Part shown: positions 12,539-24,776 of the stretch, piece by piece
Position numbering within the stretch: position 1 is the first letter of the stretch
How the letters are laid out: every line of letters starts with the position of its first letter
Program-made: the position numbers and the translations under genes
Assembly (NCBI GenBank): GCA_034687125.1
Contig: JAQGBZ010000268.1
Span: forward strand, 23,515-87,514
Source of the DNA: Neelides folsomi
Lineage: Eukaryota; Arthropoda; Collembola; Neelipleona; Neelidae
Direction: 5' to 3'
DNA: 64,000 nt
The notes under the pieces: generated by a model
Told to the model about the DNA's origin: nothing
Databases searched by the model: none
What the model saw: only the letters and a program-made list of their open reading frames with translations

Positions 12539-13761
12539 TTGGTGCAAAAAAGGTTGAGCGTTTTATTCAATTAGATCGAATTACCCAATTAAATCATTAA
12601 TAAATGGTATGAGATCCTTGAACCTCCCTAAGTTGTCCAACTCTTTGAGTCATTGAATTAATCAGCGTTTGAAGCGTCCCAAGAGGAATATTTTCCCACG
12701 CTTTCATGATTGACCTTTTGAGATCGAGATCGGAATAATATTGTTGTCCCTGTCCATAAACAGCGTGGGATAAGATTGCCCATAAATTCTCCATGGGATT
12801 CATGTCCGGGCTGTAAGGTGGCCAACGCATAAGACGCTCATCAGCGATTCCTTGTAGAGCTAACCAAGCTCTTGTTGGGCGGAACACGTGGCAAGGATGG
12901 TTATCCTGAGCCAGAATCCAGTTATCTCCAGCAATTTCCTCAGCGCAATTCATCAAATATCGTTCAAGATTGTTAATATACTCTTCCGAGTTCATTCCCG
13001 ATGAAACAAAAGTGAGGTCGGTCTTACCATTAAAGGCGAATCCAGCGAAGACCATCATCGTTTCTCCACAGTGAGTTCGTCTTACTCCCGTCACTTTGGG
13101 TTTCCTTGAATCAGCCCAAATATTCTTATATTCAGTTGGTCCAACACGGGTAAACTTTTTCTCATCCACAAACACTGTGTTTTGCCAGCGTTCGCCCATA
13201 TTTGTCATTTCTCTGGTCCATGTCAACCTTTGCTGCTTGTGTCGTTCTGTGAGCGGAGATTTGAGTTCCATTTTTCGTCTATTAATGTGTGGGCAGTTTT
13301 TCAAAACTCTCCGTATGGTCCAGCGGCTTTGTTCAAGTCCGAGAGAATCCTTAATTTGGTTACAAGACAAGGATGTGTTACTCGCTGTGCGGAGAATGTT
13401 CCTTTTCACACGCGGCGAAACGCTGTTTCTTTTCCTAACCGCATAATTCTTCCTCAACTTGAGAAATTTTGAAACCGTATTTCTCGAAATTCCCAGTCGT
13501 TTAGCAATTGCCACTTTTTTCCATCCGATATTGATTAGTTTAGCTATTTCGGCTCGTTCGCTAACTGTCAGGGATTTCCCTCTCACCATTTCTATAAAGA
13601 TGATAAAACAGTGTTAATGAACACTATTATTATTAAATAATTTATTTAATAGTAAAATATTATAAATTCATTATAAAATAAGAATTAAATTTAATTATTT
13701 TACCTGCATTAATTAGTGAAAACACCGGCTTTAGTAAAATGCTCAACTTTTTTTGCACCAA
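12539..13761 (-). mobile_element. Tc1/mariner-superfamily transposon, apparently intact
   Basis: A single intact transposase gene is bracketed by inverted repeats. The left arm, 12539-12565, starts TTGGTGCAAAAAAGGTTGAG. The right arm, 13735-13761 read in reverse complement, starts TTGGTGCAAAAAAAGTTGAG. The 27-nt arms differ at only two positions. Weaker inverted similarity continues outside them (AAAATATT and AAAACC words near 12510 and 13785), so the true termini may lie slightly further out. I do not see a clean TA target-site duplication immediately outside the 27-nt arms. The element sits in the intergenic space upstream of eve. Confidence 0.85.
12597..13589 (-). CDS. Tc1/mariner-type transposase with DD37E spacing
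   Basis: Uninterrupted 330-residue DDE transposase. The N-terminal third carries paired helix-turn-helix domains, including KKVAIAKRLGISRNTVSKFL and a second unit around SCNQIKDSLGLEQSRWTIRR, for binding the terminal repeats. The catalytic core shows VFVDEKKF (first Asp), ILAQDNHPCH (second Asp) and PYSPDMNPMENLW (Glu). There are 37 residues between the second Asp and the Glu, against 34 in canonical Tc1 elements, which suggests a DD37E lineage of the kind described in mosquitoes. The start ATG is at 13589 and the stop at 12597. The lack of stops or frameshifts suggests recent activity. Confidence 0.93.
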   Translation of the reverse strand: MVRGKSLTVSERAEIAKLINIGWKKVAIAKRLGISRNTVSKFLKLRKNYAVRKRNSVSPRVKRNILRTASNTSLSCNQIKDSLGLEQSRWTIRRVLKNCPHINRRKMELKSPLTERHKQQRLTWTREMTNMGERWQNTVFVDEKKFTRVGPTEYKNIWADSRKPKVTGVRRTHCGETMMVFAGFAFNGKTDLTFVSSGMNSEEYINNLERYLMNCAEEIAGDNWILAQDNHPCHVFRPTRAWLALQGIADERLMRWPPYSPDMNPMENLWAILSHAVYGQGQQYYSDLDLKRSIMKAWENIPLGTLQTLINSMTQRVGQLREVQGSHTIY

Positions 13762-15878
13762 ATTTGTTCCATTGAAGCAGGTTTTTGAAAATATTTTTAT
13801 TTGTAATTAAACAAAAAACACTGTGTCTTTTTGATTCTTTGTTAACTATAAGCATAATGAATGTATTGCATTTATATGTACATGCATTTATACAAAAATG
13901 GATTAAGTACTATACATAACATACTTTTAAGTAATTATGCACTTATAATGCATGTACTCTTGAAATTGATGCAACGCAAAGATTGGATGTACTTTGATTG
14001 GATTTATTTATGTAAAATACTTCAAATAGGAATAATTAAATACTTACATTTGCCATTGATGATCATGATAACACTAAACATTAAACGGTTAAAAAGAGTT
14101 ATTGTTGGCACATGCTAACCAGCATAGCAGAGTAAGAAGGTTGGGGTTGGTTGGGGGCAAAACGGAGAGTCGAGAACGAACCGAACGAACGAGGGAGAAT
14201 GCCTTATGTTATCGCCATCAAGAGTGAGATTTAGAAATGATTTTCAATATATGCATCACACACAAACAAACCAGAGAGAGAGGAGAAAATCTCTTTAGAA
14301 GGGATATTTGTAAATGGGTCAATTGAGAAATTCAGTAATTTTTAGATTCAATTTCAAACAAGTTAAAAATAATGAAAGTTCATATAAATGAACGGAATAC
14401 CCTAACTTAAATGATATGAAATATTCGGCTGGAGTTCGGAAACCCAACAAACTCTATGGTGCACCTTGGTGATTACTTGTATTAGTATATAAGTACAAGT
14501 TGTGCCCTCTATCCTAACCTAAACTAACCTAATACAATTGAAATACCTCACCATGGTGCACCATGGCTAAAGTACCGTAATGCTGGCTTTCCGAATTCCA
14601 GCCAAATATTCAATTATGTAGCCGATGTCGGATACAAGGCGAAAAGTAGGAAATTATTTATATGGGATTGTGCCTTTGAATTCATGTAGAATTTGATTTT
14701 TTCAAATTTTTTCTCTCTTTTTTTATATAGTCTATACTATGTACAATACATTTTTTTTTATTAAATTAAAGATTTTTTAAAAGGTTTTTTGAACATTTTA
14801 AAAGATTTTCTGTAAATCTTTATAAGTACAATGAACTTACATAATATCAATTATATTGATTCTTATAATTAATTATTTAATATTCAATCATATTTATGCT
14901 TCAGTATAGCTTTAAGTAATTTAATCTCAAATACATACTCGTACTTGTAATCATTAATATAAATGCAAAGTCACAGACTTGTTTAAAGACAAAGACACAA
15001 ATACTAATTTAAAAAGAGAATAGGCTATGGCTGTACTTAAATGAATCTATAATGTTCAAGAAAGTCGATTAAGTCAAATTCCAATAATCATAAAAGATTT
15101 CAAATTATGGGAACTGAAGTATGTAATCATTTATTGAATTGAATAACCTCCTGAATCCTGATTTATTTATGGGAAATACCCATTCGTACGAAATATTTTT
15201 CCTTTTGTATGTTGTCCAATGCTCAGCTATTAAAACTTATTCCGGTTATTAAACATTTCTTTATACTGTGTATTTGCACAGTCAATAAACTGCTAAGCTC
15301 GTATTGAGAGAAGAGTAAAATTGACGACACATTTAAGACGTCAATATCAACCAGTAATTAAAATTAATTAACCCGAATTACAACATTAGAACAGTGAACG
15401 GCTCTCCCAATGACAATAATATCTCAATGAAGGCTTATTATTGGTCATAGCCATTCTTTTAAAGAAAACTCTCATTCGAAAAAGTCATATTTTAATTTTT
15501 CTAAAAAATTTATTGCTGATTTGTGTAATAATATATTTGTATAGCTCCAAAAACTTTATTTTTTGTATTTAATGTATAATGATTAAATCAATTTTTTATT
15601 TCCATTCTGACTAAAATTAACTTTTCATATTTTTTACTATTTTACCAATTTTTATACAATTAAACAACCATGTTTCAACTTGACATTGAGGTTTCATATT
15701 TTCTTGTTTCTAGAATTTACAATAAATAAGTATTGGAGATTGTAGCATACAATATTTGCACTTATAGGCATTTATATAACATACCTATTTCCAAATTCAA
15801 TAGCAGATAAAATATTTATATAACAAATCATTTAAGGTTTGGAATGATTGAAATAATAACAAATTGTTAATTATGTAG
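13762..15878. other. Intergenic, AT-rich, with one MITE
   Basis: No supported coding region. It contains the short inverted-repeat element at 14420-14610, annotated separately, and a GC-richer patch at about 14110-14220. A small first coding exon of the downstream aldehyde dehydrogenase should lie somewhere in the distal part. I could not place it with confidence. Confidence 0.5.
14420..14610. mobile_element. MITE-like element with about 30-bp terminal inverted repeats
   Basis: The left end reads AATATTCGGCTGGAGTTCGG. The reverse complement of the right end reads AATATTTGGCTGGAATTCGG, and the match continues for about 10 nt more with few differences. The 190-bp body has no coding capacity but contains the palindromic word CACCATGGTGCACCATGG. 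The target-site duplication is unclear because the termini are AT-rich. Confidence 0.65.
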
Positions 15879-18230
15879 ATAGTGGAAAGAGCAAGAAGAG
15901 TATTTTCATCTGGAAAAACCTTGCCTTACTCATTTAGGAGAAAACAATTAAAAAATCTTCTTAGGTTTTACAAAAAGTGCGAAGAAGAAATCCTGACTGC
16001 TTTGCATAAAGATTTGAGGAAATGCAAACAAGATGGTAAATTCCATTCGAAAATACTAAAACCGGTCAAACAAATAATATTAGGATTTTTATTATAATAT
16101 GTTCTTGACTTTTTATCATTTTTAGCATTATTGACCGAATTAATGTTGATGAAAGCCGATATTAGAGATATTCTGAGAAACTTTAAAAAATATACTGGAA
16201 ATGAAAGCGTTTCCTTTAACTGGCTCACATTCAACGATTCTGCTTATGTTAAAAAAGATCCATTCGGAGTTGTTTTGATTCTCGGAACTTGGAATTTCCC
16301 CTTTGTGACAACTCTTAAACCATTAGCAGGTTCTTATTCGCATTACAATAAAATAATCATTTATTAAATTAATGGCTAAATGTTTGAATAATTTCAAAGG
16401 AGCGATTGCAGCTGGAAATTGTGTCATCATTAAACCTTCTGAAGTTTCTCCTCACTCTGCAGAAACAATGGGACGACTTTTGCCTTTGTATCTTGACCAG
16501 GTTTATATTAATTCATGTTCGATATTTTGAAGGTGTGGATTATTCTATTTATTTTATTCTTTATTTGAATAGGAATGTTATCAAATATTTATGGGTGGCT
16601 TGGAAGAAACCCAATTGCTTCTTACAAATAAATTTGATTATATTTTTGCTACTGGGTCAGTAAATGTTGGGAAAAGCATAATGGCAGCTGCCGTCAACTT
16701 TTTAACTCCAGTGACTCTTGAGCTCGGAGGAAAAAATCCGGTTTATATTGACGAATCATCGGATATAGGGGTAGCTGTGAAAAGGTAAAATTAGCTTTAA
16801 GTGCAAAACTCATTTTTGTCATTTTCGTTTTCTTTATTTTGACAGGATTTTATTAGGAAAATTTCTAAATAACGGTCAAGTTTGTTTAAGCCCCGATTAC
16901 GTTATTTGCAATAAAAAGATTGAAGCTCTTTTTATTGAGAAAGCGAAAGAAATCTTATTGGAGTGGTATGGAGAAGATCCCCAATTGAGTCCCGACTATG
17001 GGAGAATTGTCAATGCAAGGCATTTTGAAAGACTCCTCACACTTTTGCAAGGAACTGAAGGAACAGTCGAAATTGGAGGGAATTACGACTCTGATGATCT
17101 TTACATTGCTCCAACAATAATAAGTAAAAAAATATAAATTAATTGTACATTAATTCCTTCTATCTGAGGTAATAATTCAAATTCTTGTCTACCTTATACT
17201 ACATATACTGTAATTACTTACCGATATTGCTTTTATATTGTTTTAGCTGGAGTCGAAATAAGTGACATTTTTATGGAAGATGAAATTTTTGGTCCTTTTT
17301 TACCAATTTTAAATTGTGAAACAACAGTTGATGCCATTCAACTGATTTTATCAAAGTAAAATAATTCGATAATTTAATAAATATATTCTAAAATATTAGT
17401 TTTGAGTTTTGACCATGCTATGAGTATAAACTATACTCTACAGTATAATATGAACCTACATAACATAACATAACATACATATAGTTAAATGTCTTTAGTT
17501 TAATGTTGATAGTGAGTATAACATAGTAATAGCCATAAGTAATAATTCATTGTATTTAGATAAAAAGTTTAAATCTTTTATTTTTTGACAGACCAAAGTC
17601 TCTTGCTCTCTATGTGTTTAGTCAAACTTCTTCAGTTATCAAAATGTTTTTGAACAAAACTTCCACCGGAGGAATGTGCATTAATGATACGTATGAACCT
17701 TTGAAAATATAATTTGTTAAATTCTAATTAACAATAAGTTATAAAAATATCATAACATGTTATCTATGAATTTTCACGTATGGTTAGTAAAGGTAATATT
17801 CTTTTTATATTTTAGTTGTTTTCAATATACTTATGAAGGACTCCCATTTGGAGGCGTCGGAAATAGTGGAATGGGGTAATCTTTGTATTTCATATCCAAA
17901 TATTTTTTTAAATAAGTATCATGTTGCTATTTTTTATCTAGAAACTATCACGGGAAATATTCAGTTGACACTTTTTGTCATAAAAAAGCCGTGGTCCACC
18001 GTGGACAGTCTTTCCTGACTGAGTTGCAGATTGAGCCGAGATATCCAAAAATGATGAAAAAGCTTTGGATGGCCAAACTTTTCACACGTTTCTTCTTTTT
18101 ATTTAATGTTAACTTTAAAATGATTTTTACACACTTTTCCATTTTCATTATTGGATTGCTCACATACTTTGTATTTGACAAATACCTGATCAAAAAGATC
18201 AATACATTTATTCAAAAATGGAATAAATAA
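15879..18230 (+). CDS. ALDH3-family fatty aldehyde dehydrogenase (5' end missing)
   Basis: NAD(P)-dependent aldehyde dehydrogenase of the ALDH3 type, most like ALDH3A2, which oxidises long-chain fatty aldehydes at the ER membrane. Nine exons join in frame: 15879-16035, 16126-16329, 16400-16500, 16573-16784, 16846-17123, 17247-17355, 17592-17690, 17816-17875 and 17942-18230, giving 502 codons. Visible motifs are [35 protein letters not shown] with the catalytic Glu, [10 protein letters not shown] with the catalytic Cys, EIFGPFLP and [13 protein letters not shown]-terminal hydrophobic segment ([12 protein letters not shown]) followed by lysines matches the tail anchor of ALDH3A2. The first exon shown begins right after an acceptor AG with IVERARRVF, so only a few N-terminal residues should be missing; their exon was not found. 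AATAAA occurs at the stop and again near 18345. Confidence 0.93.
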
Positions 18231-18828
18231 TGTTATGATTTAGAATTAGGAGACTATGATTATATCGGATATCAGAACACTACGTAGTTTACTATCTAAT
18301 GTACAAATATGTTACTTTAAATAATATTGAATCAAAGCTAGTGCAATAAAGTGAATTAACCGTGTCTCATTTATGCACAATTTTGCTCTGTTGTACCGTC
18401 AGCTTACTTCCGCTACTCTTGAGCCTGCTAACTGATCCCAATAATGAAAAATTGATAATTGATATATTGATGAGTGTAATGACAATGACTAATGAGTGAA
18501 TATTCGAATAGGGATATAAATAAAAATAAAGAACTACAGATTCAGGTAGTTCTAGTAGAAGGAGAAGAGCTAAAATAGCGTTGAATGTTTCCTAAAGTAG
18601 TCAATTTGAGAAATTGAAGAATTGTAATTGTAAGTCTAAATCCTTTCTATATGGTTTTGAGCGGTTTCTTTCCTACAAGAAGCGGAGAAGATTTCTCAGT
18701 ACAGTATTCTCAGAAAGAAAATAAGAATAAAATAGAAAAGGACAATTACCATTATATGAATTATTATAATTTGGAATAATACTATTTACAATAATAATAT
18801 TCATCTTCAAAGTTAATTCAATTCTGTA
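18231..18828. other. Intergenic spacer between ALDH3 and CD2BP2 genes
   Basis: About 600 bp of AT-rich DNA between two tandem plus-strand genes. It holds the poly(A) signal of the aldehyde dehydrogenase (18345) and, in its distal part, the promoter and 5' UTR of the downstream gene. No coding exon or repeat was recognised. Confidence 0.6.
18345..18350 (+). promoter_or_regulatory. Poly(A) signal AATAAA for ALDH3
   Basis: Canonical AATAAA about 115 nt after the aldehyde dehydrogenase stop codon. Another AATAAA overlaps the stop itself. Confidence 0.5.
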
Positions 18829-20313
18829 ATGGCCGATTCTCGAAAAAGAAGGAACGAGGACGAAGACGATTATAGCGCAGGCATTTTATCCGAAGTGGAC
18901 AAATTCGGTCAGAAGTCAGCGAAAAAGAACACAATTGATTCCGATTCTGAAGACTCCAATGAATGGGATGATGACTACAATAAAAAGAAATATGATGTTC
19001 TCAAAGATGACGATATTGAAGGTAAAACGCATTTTTAATCATGAGATTATTTTATCTCTTCAACTTTTTATAAACTAAATATTTCAATTATAGTGAATAA
19101 AAATAATATGAAATAAATTTTTTTATTATAGGACAAGAAGAAGGAACTGTTGACTTTGATGGGGAAACTAAAATTACACCTTTCAACATGGCAGATGAAA
19201 TGGAAGAAGGATATTTTGATGGAAATGGAATGTACATTTGGAATAAAAAAGATGACGTTAAAGATAGTTGGCTCGATTCTATTGATTGGGTTAAGGTGAG
19301 TATGATTTACAATTTTATAAGAATACAATAAATAATTGCTTTTAATTAACATTTTATACACTTTTGTCTTTAGGTCGAGCACAAGAAGAAAATGGACAAA
19401 TTAGATGAAGAGAAAGAGGAGGAAACTCCTGATGTTCTTGATCTTTATAAAAATGCATTGTCATATTTAAAAGTTGGAGAATCGATTTTAAAAGCGATCA
19501 AGAGACTTGGTGAGTTGTAAAAATATTTTACCAATTTTATAATTTTTTAATTATACAATCAGTTGGGTAAGATATTCATTATTTATTTGTAAAAGGTGGA
19601 CGTAAAATAATGACAGCTTCTGAAAAATTGAAACAGAAAAAATTGGCAAAAGAAAAGGGCATTGAAGCTTCCAGTTCCACAGTGGTGGACAAAGATGATA
19701 GTGTAGCTAACTTAACGGAAATAGCTAATAAAATTATGAGCGCAACTGGAAATATGAACATTTACCAAGAGACTTTTGAGAGTATTAATTATAAAGTAAT
19801 TATTAATTATATTGCGCATATATTTCACTAACATCCATTATTGAATACATAATTAATTAACTGATAATAATAGGTGATTAAATAAGTATATATTACTTGT
19901 AGCTAACCAAGGACGAAAATTCTAAATCTGCTGAAGATCTTGACATGTTCTCGGATGATTTCGTAAAGAAAGAAAAAGAAACTCCAAAATCTTCTGAAGC
20001 TGAATTGAAAGCTGCTGGAGAAAGTATGGTTTTGTATTTTACTAGATGTTTGACATTACATTTAGCTCAATTAAGACTAAATAAATGGAATTCAATTGTT
20101 TTATTCCCTACAGATTTCAACGACGAGGTTACGTGGGAATTCAAATGGGATGATAAAGAAGATGCCCCAATTTATGGACCACATTCATCTTCTCAAATGA
20201 ATGCTTGGGTGGAAGATGGATACTTCAAAGATGGTGTTTTTGTAAGAAAACATAAAGGAGAAGATTCAAAATTTTACACATCTAAAAGAATTGATTTTGA
20301 AATATATTGTTAA
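18829..20313 (+). CDS. CD2BP2: CD2BP2/Lin1-like GYF-domain splicing protein
   Basis: Homologue of CD2 antigen cytoplasmic tail-binding protein 2 (U5-52K; yeast Lin1), a U5/tri-snRNP-associated protein that binds Pro-rich partners through a GYF domain. Six exons join in frame: 18829-19021, 19132-19295, 19374-19509, 19596-19795, 19903-20023 and 20114-20313, giving 337 residues. The N-terminal half is acidic and charged (RKRRNEDEDDYSAG, DSDSEDSNEWDDDY). It contains the conserved stretch ITPFNMADEMEEGYFDGNG. The C-terminus is a GYF domain: VTWEFKWDDKEDAPIYGPHS followed by MNAWVEDGYFKDGVFVRK, with the diagnostic W-x-Y/F-K, YGP and W-x-x-x-GYF residues. The ATG at 18829 opens the protein, and length and order match the family. 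Confidence 0.95.
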
Positions 20314-20667
20314 TTTCGTTTTTGTCTTTAGTCTTTTAAGATGTAAAACCATTTGTTATTATTTGTATGTTATATTTTATTGGAATTAATCACTGTATCT
20401 CGAATCCAGATTGTTTACCTATTAAGCCATTTTATAGTTAGGTAAGTATGTACTATACATACTCTTTGTATATTATGTACTCTTTGTATTACTATACTAT
20501 AATATCGATATCAAACTAATAAGTACATAAATAAAATAAAAATTAAATTGATACTATACATAGGATTGTCCTACACCTTGTATTATTCCAATTATTTATT
20601 TAAAGACCACAGGGTGGGATTCCGTCAAGTCCGGTTAGTAACTCCGGCTCCGGTAAATAGGGGAAAC

Positions 20668-21550
20668 CGGATTATTTTGGTCCCATCGAAACCTTGACCG
20701 GAGTAGCACTGCACAAAAAGCCCATTTTCGTCCCACCATGACAATTTTCCCGGAGTTCATTCTCGGAGCAATATTTTTTCAGCACAATATTCTCGGAGTC
20801 TCCTTAACTTCTCTAGACACTCCGAAAATATTTAAACTCCTTTAATTAATTAACTAAATAATTTTTAAAAACTTTTTACGTCACATCATTGCCTAACTAT
20901 CCTATTTTAACTTGATAATGTGAAAAATACATTATTCAAAGTTTAACGCCGTTAATTTATTAAAACAAAACAAGCTTTTTTTGACGAATAAATTAAATTT
21001 TTCCTCGAGCTTTACTTAATTTTGATATTTAATATAATATACCTACTTCACAACTACATACATACCTAGTGCGCCAACTTTGGTTTTTGATTTTCAAAAA
21101 AAACTATTAACTTTTGTTCCAAGAGTCGTATGTCAATATGAAGCTTAATATGTAGTAATTTAAATATAAATTGCATATTGGAATATTAATCCCTTGTTCT
21201 TGACACATTCCATAAGACGCGGGTATTACATGTAAGTTGCAAAACGGTTCAAAGAACGAATTCGTTCATTGAATTCATTCATTTAATCAATCAATGAGGG
21301 AAATAATTTGATGTGACAATGTAAATGAGAAGGCGAAGGTGAGGCGGATCAATCTTTTATGATGTGAATATTTGAGAAAACACTACTTGTGGACCTTGAT
21401 GGAAATACAAATCAAACCGTTCAAATGAGTTTTTGAATTTTATCAATTTAAATTCAGAATAAATTTGAAGTTGCCGCTCCGTAAACCACTCCGAAAAATG
21501 CTGAATTTCTCGGATTCTCTCAAAATTTCGATGGGATCAAACAACTCCGG
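20668..21550. repeat. Inverted-repeat (foldback-like) element rich in CTCCG words
   Basis: The left arm (20668-20693) contains CCGGATTATTTTGGTCCCAT followed by CGAAACC. The right arm (about 21524-21550) is its near inverse complement, AATTTCGATGGGATCAAACA followed by ACTCCGG. Inside and around the arms, words such as CTCCGG, CTCGGAG and ACTCCGAAAA recur. No coding capacity is visible. This is probably a non-autonomous element or a relic; exact termini and target duplication were not found. Confidence 0.5.
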
Positions 21551-22849
21551 GCTCTGATCGCTATGAAAATCTGAGCGAGAGTTTAATTTAACCTTTTTAT
21601 TTATCTAGAGAAATATTAAAACATTGATTCATTTTTGATTTTTTCTTCTTGAAATGAACATTGTGACTCTGTTTCATCTTCTAAAGCTTCAATTTAAAGA
21701 GTTGAAAGAGCGATTAGATATGATGAATAGTCGATAAATGCAATAAAGATACCTAATTCATAATACATAAAACAATAATTTTACATTTAATGAAATTATG
21801 TATTGAAATTGAATGTACATACTTGTGAATGGCTCAGCGTTAACTGAGTTATTTTTATCATACAAAGTTTTTTTTGTTTTTTAAAGGTATTTTCTCAAAG
21901 ATTATCTTTTTATGACCAATGCATCATTCAACTTGAATAATAATCTTAAATTGAGATTTGAGCCCCCATTTAAATAAACCGTTACAAACGGCAAATACAA
22001 GAAACCCGACTCCCGACTAAAGGTAAAACAAAGCCTTTATTAGAGGACTATTTCTTGGGACATGTACCGGGTGACACATTTAAGGCACTTCCATAGGGAA
22101 CATTACGAATATAGAAATACTATTCATATACTGAATTAAATGATTAAAAACGGCGTTTTGTAATTAAAATTACAAAATGCTTGATTTTAAAATGATATTT
22201 AAAATGCCATCTCAATATCGTAATTACAATAGTTTGATAATGGTCCCAACTTTTTTAATTTAATTTAGAGTTTTCATTGTTTAAACACTTACTTCAAATA
22301 ATAAGGAATTTTCAATAACTCAAAGCTTATTTGAAGAGTAGTTCCAGAAAATGCAAAACGCTGTTTTTAATAATATTCAGTATTCCTATCTTCGTAATGT
22401 TCAGTATAGATGTGAGTAGTGTGTCACCTGGTAATAAGATAGCTTAGGTTGGGTATGGTAAGAGAGCATATATTGATGATCTTTGAGAAAATTCCTTTAA
22501 AAAATTAAAGTTATATAGAATCAAAAATCAATTAACGCTGGGCCACCCTTTATACTTCAACATCAAAATCTAGGAAAAAAATTGATTCACAATACGTTTA
22601 AAATAATACTTAATTATGATTAAATATATTAATTTAATCAATTAATACTTACGATAATTTATGTGTTATATTATATTATTGTAAAATATATGATCTCTTT
22701 GAACAAAGTCTTTACAGCGATTAAGAGTGGATTAAAATTTGTAACAAGATTTTGAGATTATAAGTTTGTAATGAGTTTTGTAATGATGATTTAAAACGCT
22801 AAAATTGTCACGGAAAAATGTGCAGAATTATTAAATTATTGGTTAGGTT

Positions 22850-23060
22850 TATTGGTAAGCCCTCTGTGGGTCGGAAACAGAAGGTCGGAATGGACAGGAA
22901 CGATCCGCTCCTGTACGATTCCGATTTTTTACCTTACTGTCCGGTCTTGTTCCGATCATGTTCCGATTTCGTTCCAGTGTTCCTGCCCGGTCTGATTCCG
23001 AATGGGACTTTAGCCCAGCTATGATCCCCGGGCACATTTTGGGCCAGGAGCCGGACACAA
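22850..23060. repeat. GC-rich patch with repeated GTTCCGAT words
   Basis: A local GC-rich block in very AT-rich surroundings with recurring words: GTCGGAA, GATTCCGAT, TGTTCCGATCATGTTCCGAT and CTGATTCCGAAT. It looks like part of a dispersed repeat. Open frames on both strands are short and unrecognisable. Confidence 0.4.
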
Positions 23061-23424
23061 ATATATTTTTAAAATATTTAATTCAATTATTTAATTCAAT
23101 AAAGAATGCCTTGAGAGAAGCGTGGAAATATTAATAAAAATTATTAAAATACTTGGAAATGAAAAAATAAACAAACTGGCCCTTTTTTAAAAATAAATTT
23201 AAATGGGGTAGCGGGGAACTTAAATAATGATTATTCGGCGTTAATTAATTAACGAAACATTTTTATTAAAAAAAGGACCCGTCATTTTTATAAGGGTATA
23301 TTCCCGTTAGATTGGCATTTAGAATTGAGCCCTCGATTGAGCAGTTTTCTCTAAAAGTCGGTGAACTCCTGGCAGACACGGTTATTTTATTATATAGAGA
23401 TAACAATTTTTAGGAGTTTAAAAT

Positions 23425-24776
23425 TTAAGAATTTCCAATAAAAATATATGTTGAGTCACTCAGTACTTCTGAATCTCCAAGAATCCTCATTTCAACCTGA
23501 AATTCAAAAAAGTCAATGTGAGGAACAATAATTAAGGATTCGGGATAAGCAATTTAATCTATAATTTTTATACTACCTATCCTAATCCTAATAATATTTT
23601 TAATTCAATTGCATAATTCAATTTTTTTAATCATTAAATACAATTTTATCTTGGATTAGTTTAAGTACCATTAATTTGTATTGGCAATGAATGAGATCAG
23701 ATTCGTCGTCCAATAGTGAAGAAGGTGAAGCATCAAAGGGAACCATTAACGCATTTTCATTATTTTCACATCCTTGCCAATATTTTCTCTTCCCGTCTTT
23801 CAATTTCGGTGCTCTTGAGCTGGCCACAATAACATTTTCTTCTTGGAATCTCCCTTTAGCTCGAAATTTCGCGTTCTATGATCAAAAAATTCCCCCAAAG
23901 CTTTAATTTCTAAGTTCATTCATTAAAATCTATCAAAAGAAAGAATAATTTAATTACCCGTATTATTTTAATTTCAAAGAGGTTTATGACGGAAAGATGA
24001 GAACTGTTGATCTCAGCAGTAAAGTCAACATAATCACCAGGATGGAAACCTCTCTTGGGAAGTCGAACACAAAATCCAATTTTCCCTGATAAAATTCTTG
24101 AGAGAAATCCTCCCTTTTTGTAAGAGCTGAGGAATCCTGGTCGGAGCGAATCAGGAAAATATCGGAGAGAGACATGCGGATGAATTGACAAGGGATATTT
24201 ATCCGATATCGTATTTCCTCCATTAATAATGACCCTCGCTTCAATCCAATATGCTGATGAACCACAATTTCCACTTATTGACCCGCCGAGACTCCCCGTT
24301 GGACATGGAGGAATCCTCAAATTGGATCTGAACTCATAAATAATCGTCGTGTGACCTTCAATGCTCGTTGATTCTTGAGGGTGGAAACTAAACAACGGGA
24401 TTTGAAAATTAAACTCATCTTCTAAAATGTCATTATGTTTTCTTCTGCTTCGGAATGAACTTCGCAATTTTCCCAAAACCCCTTTCCCATTTGGAACTTC
24501 ACGTTTTTCAGTGATCCTCACTTTTGTTTCCCCTCGGAATTTGATTTGCAATTCTGAAATATTAATCCATTTTTAAATATACTAACATTAAGTAAGTATT
24601 ATAGCTCTTCTGTAAGTATAAAAATGAAAGTTTTTAAATTAAAAGTGAATAGTTTTTAAACCTTGAATTTGGAAGGGATCTTTATTGAATAATGTAACAA
24701 TTCCATAAATTTCTTCTTCTGGCCTGTAATCAACTTTTTGATTCAATATGTTGATTTTAAACTTGTCAATACTCAT
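23425..24776 (-). CDS. Arrestin-domain-containing protein (ARRDC-like)
   Basis: Alpha-arrestin family adaptor, which typically links membrane cargo to ubiquitin ligases and endosomal sorting. Four exons join in frame: 24662-24776, 23958-24553, 23669-23875 and 23425-23496, giving 329 residues. The start MSIDKFKINILNQK followed by PEEEIYGIVTLFNKDPFQIQ is a typical arrestin N-domain opening. The second exon has the linker between N- and C-domains and the C-domain strands, including GKIGFCVRLPKRGFHPGDYV. The third has PFDASPSSLL followed by HCQYKLMV, where arrestin C-domains carry the P-x-S..C-x-Y-x-L-x-V pattern. The last exon, VEMRILGDSEVLSDSTYIF, ends soon after. This leaves almost no C-terminal tail, so PPxY motifs that recruit Nedd4 ligases are absent. 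The last exon boundary is the least certain. Confidence 0.85.

Larger units (their letters stand above)
20314..23424. other. Repeat-rich intergenic region
   Basis: No gene supported. It contains an inverted-repeat element at about 20668-21550 and a GC-rich, TTCCGAT-rich patch at 22850-23060, both annotated separately. The remainder is AT-rich. An AATAAA at 20530 may serve the CD2BP2 gene. Confidence 0.5.

Noticed and set aside
13861-14118. 85-codon plus-strand frame next to the transposon
   Set aside because: It is AT-rich with biased Ile/Leu/Tyr content, no motif and no splice partner. It does not supply the missing start of the ALDH3 gene.
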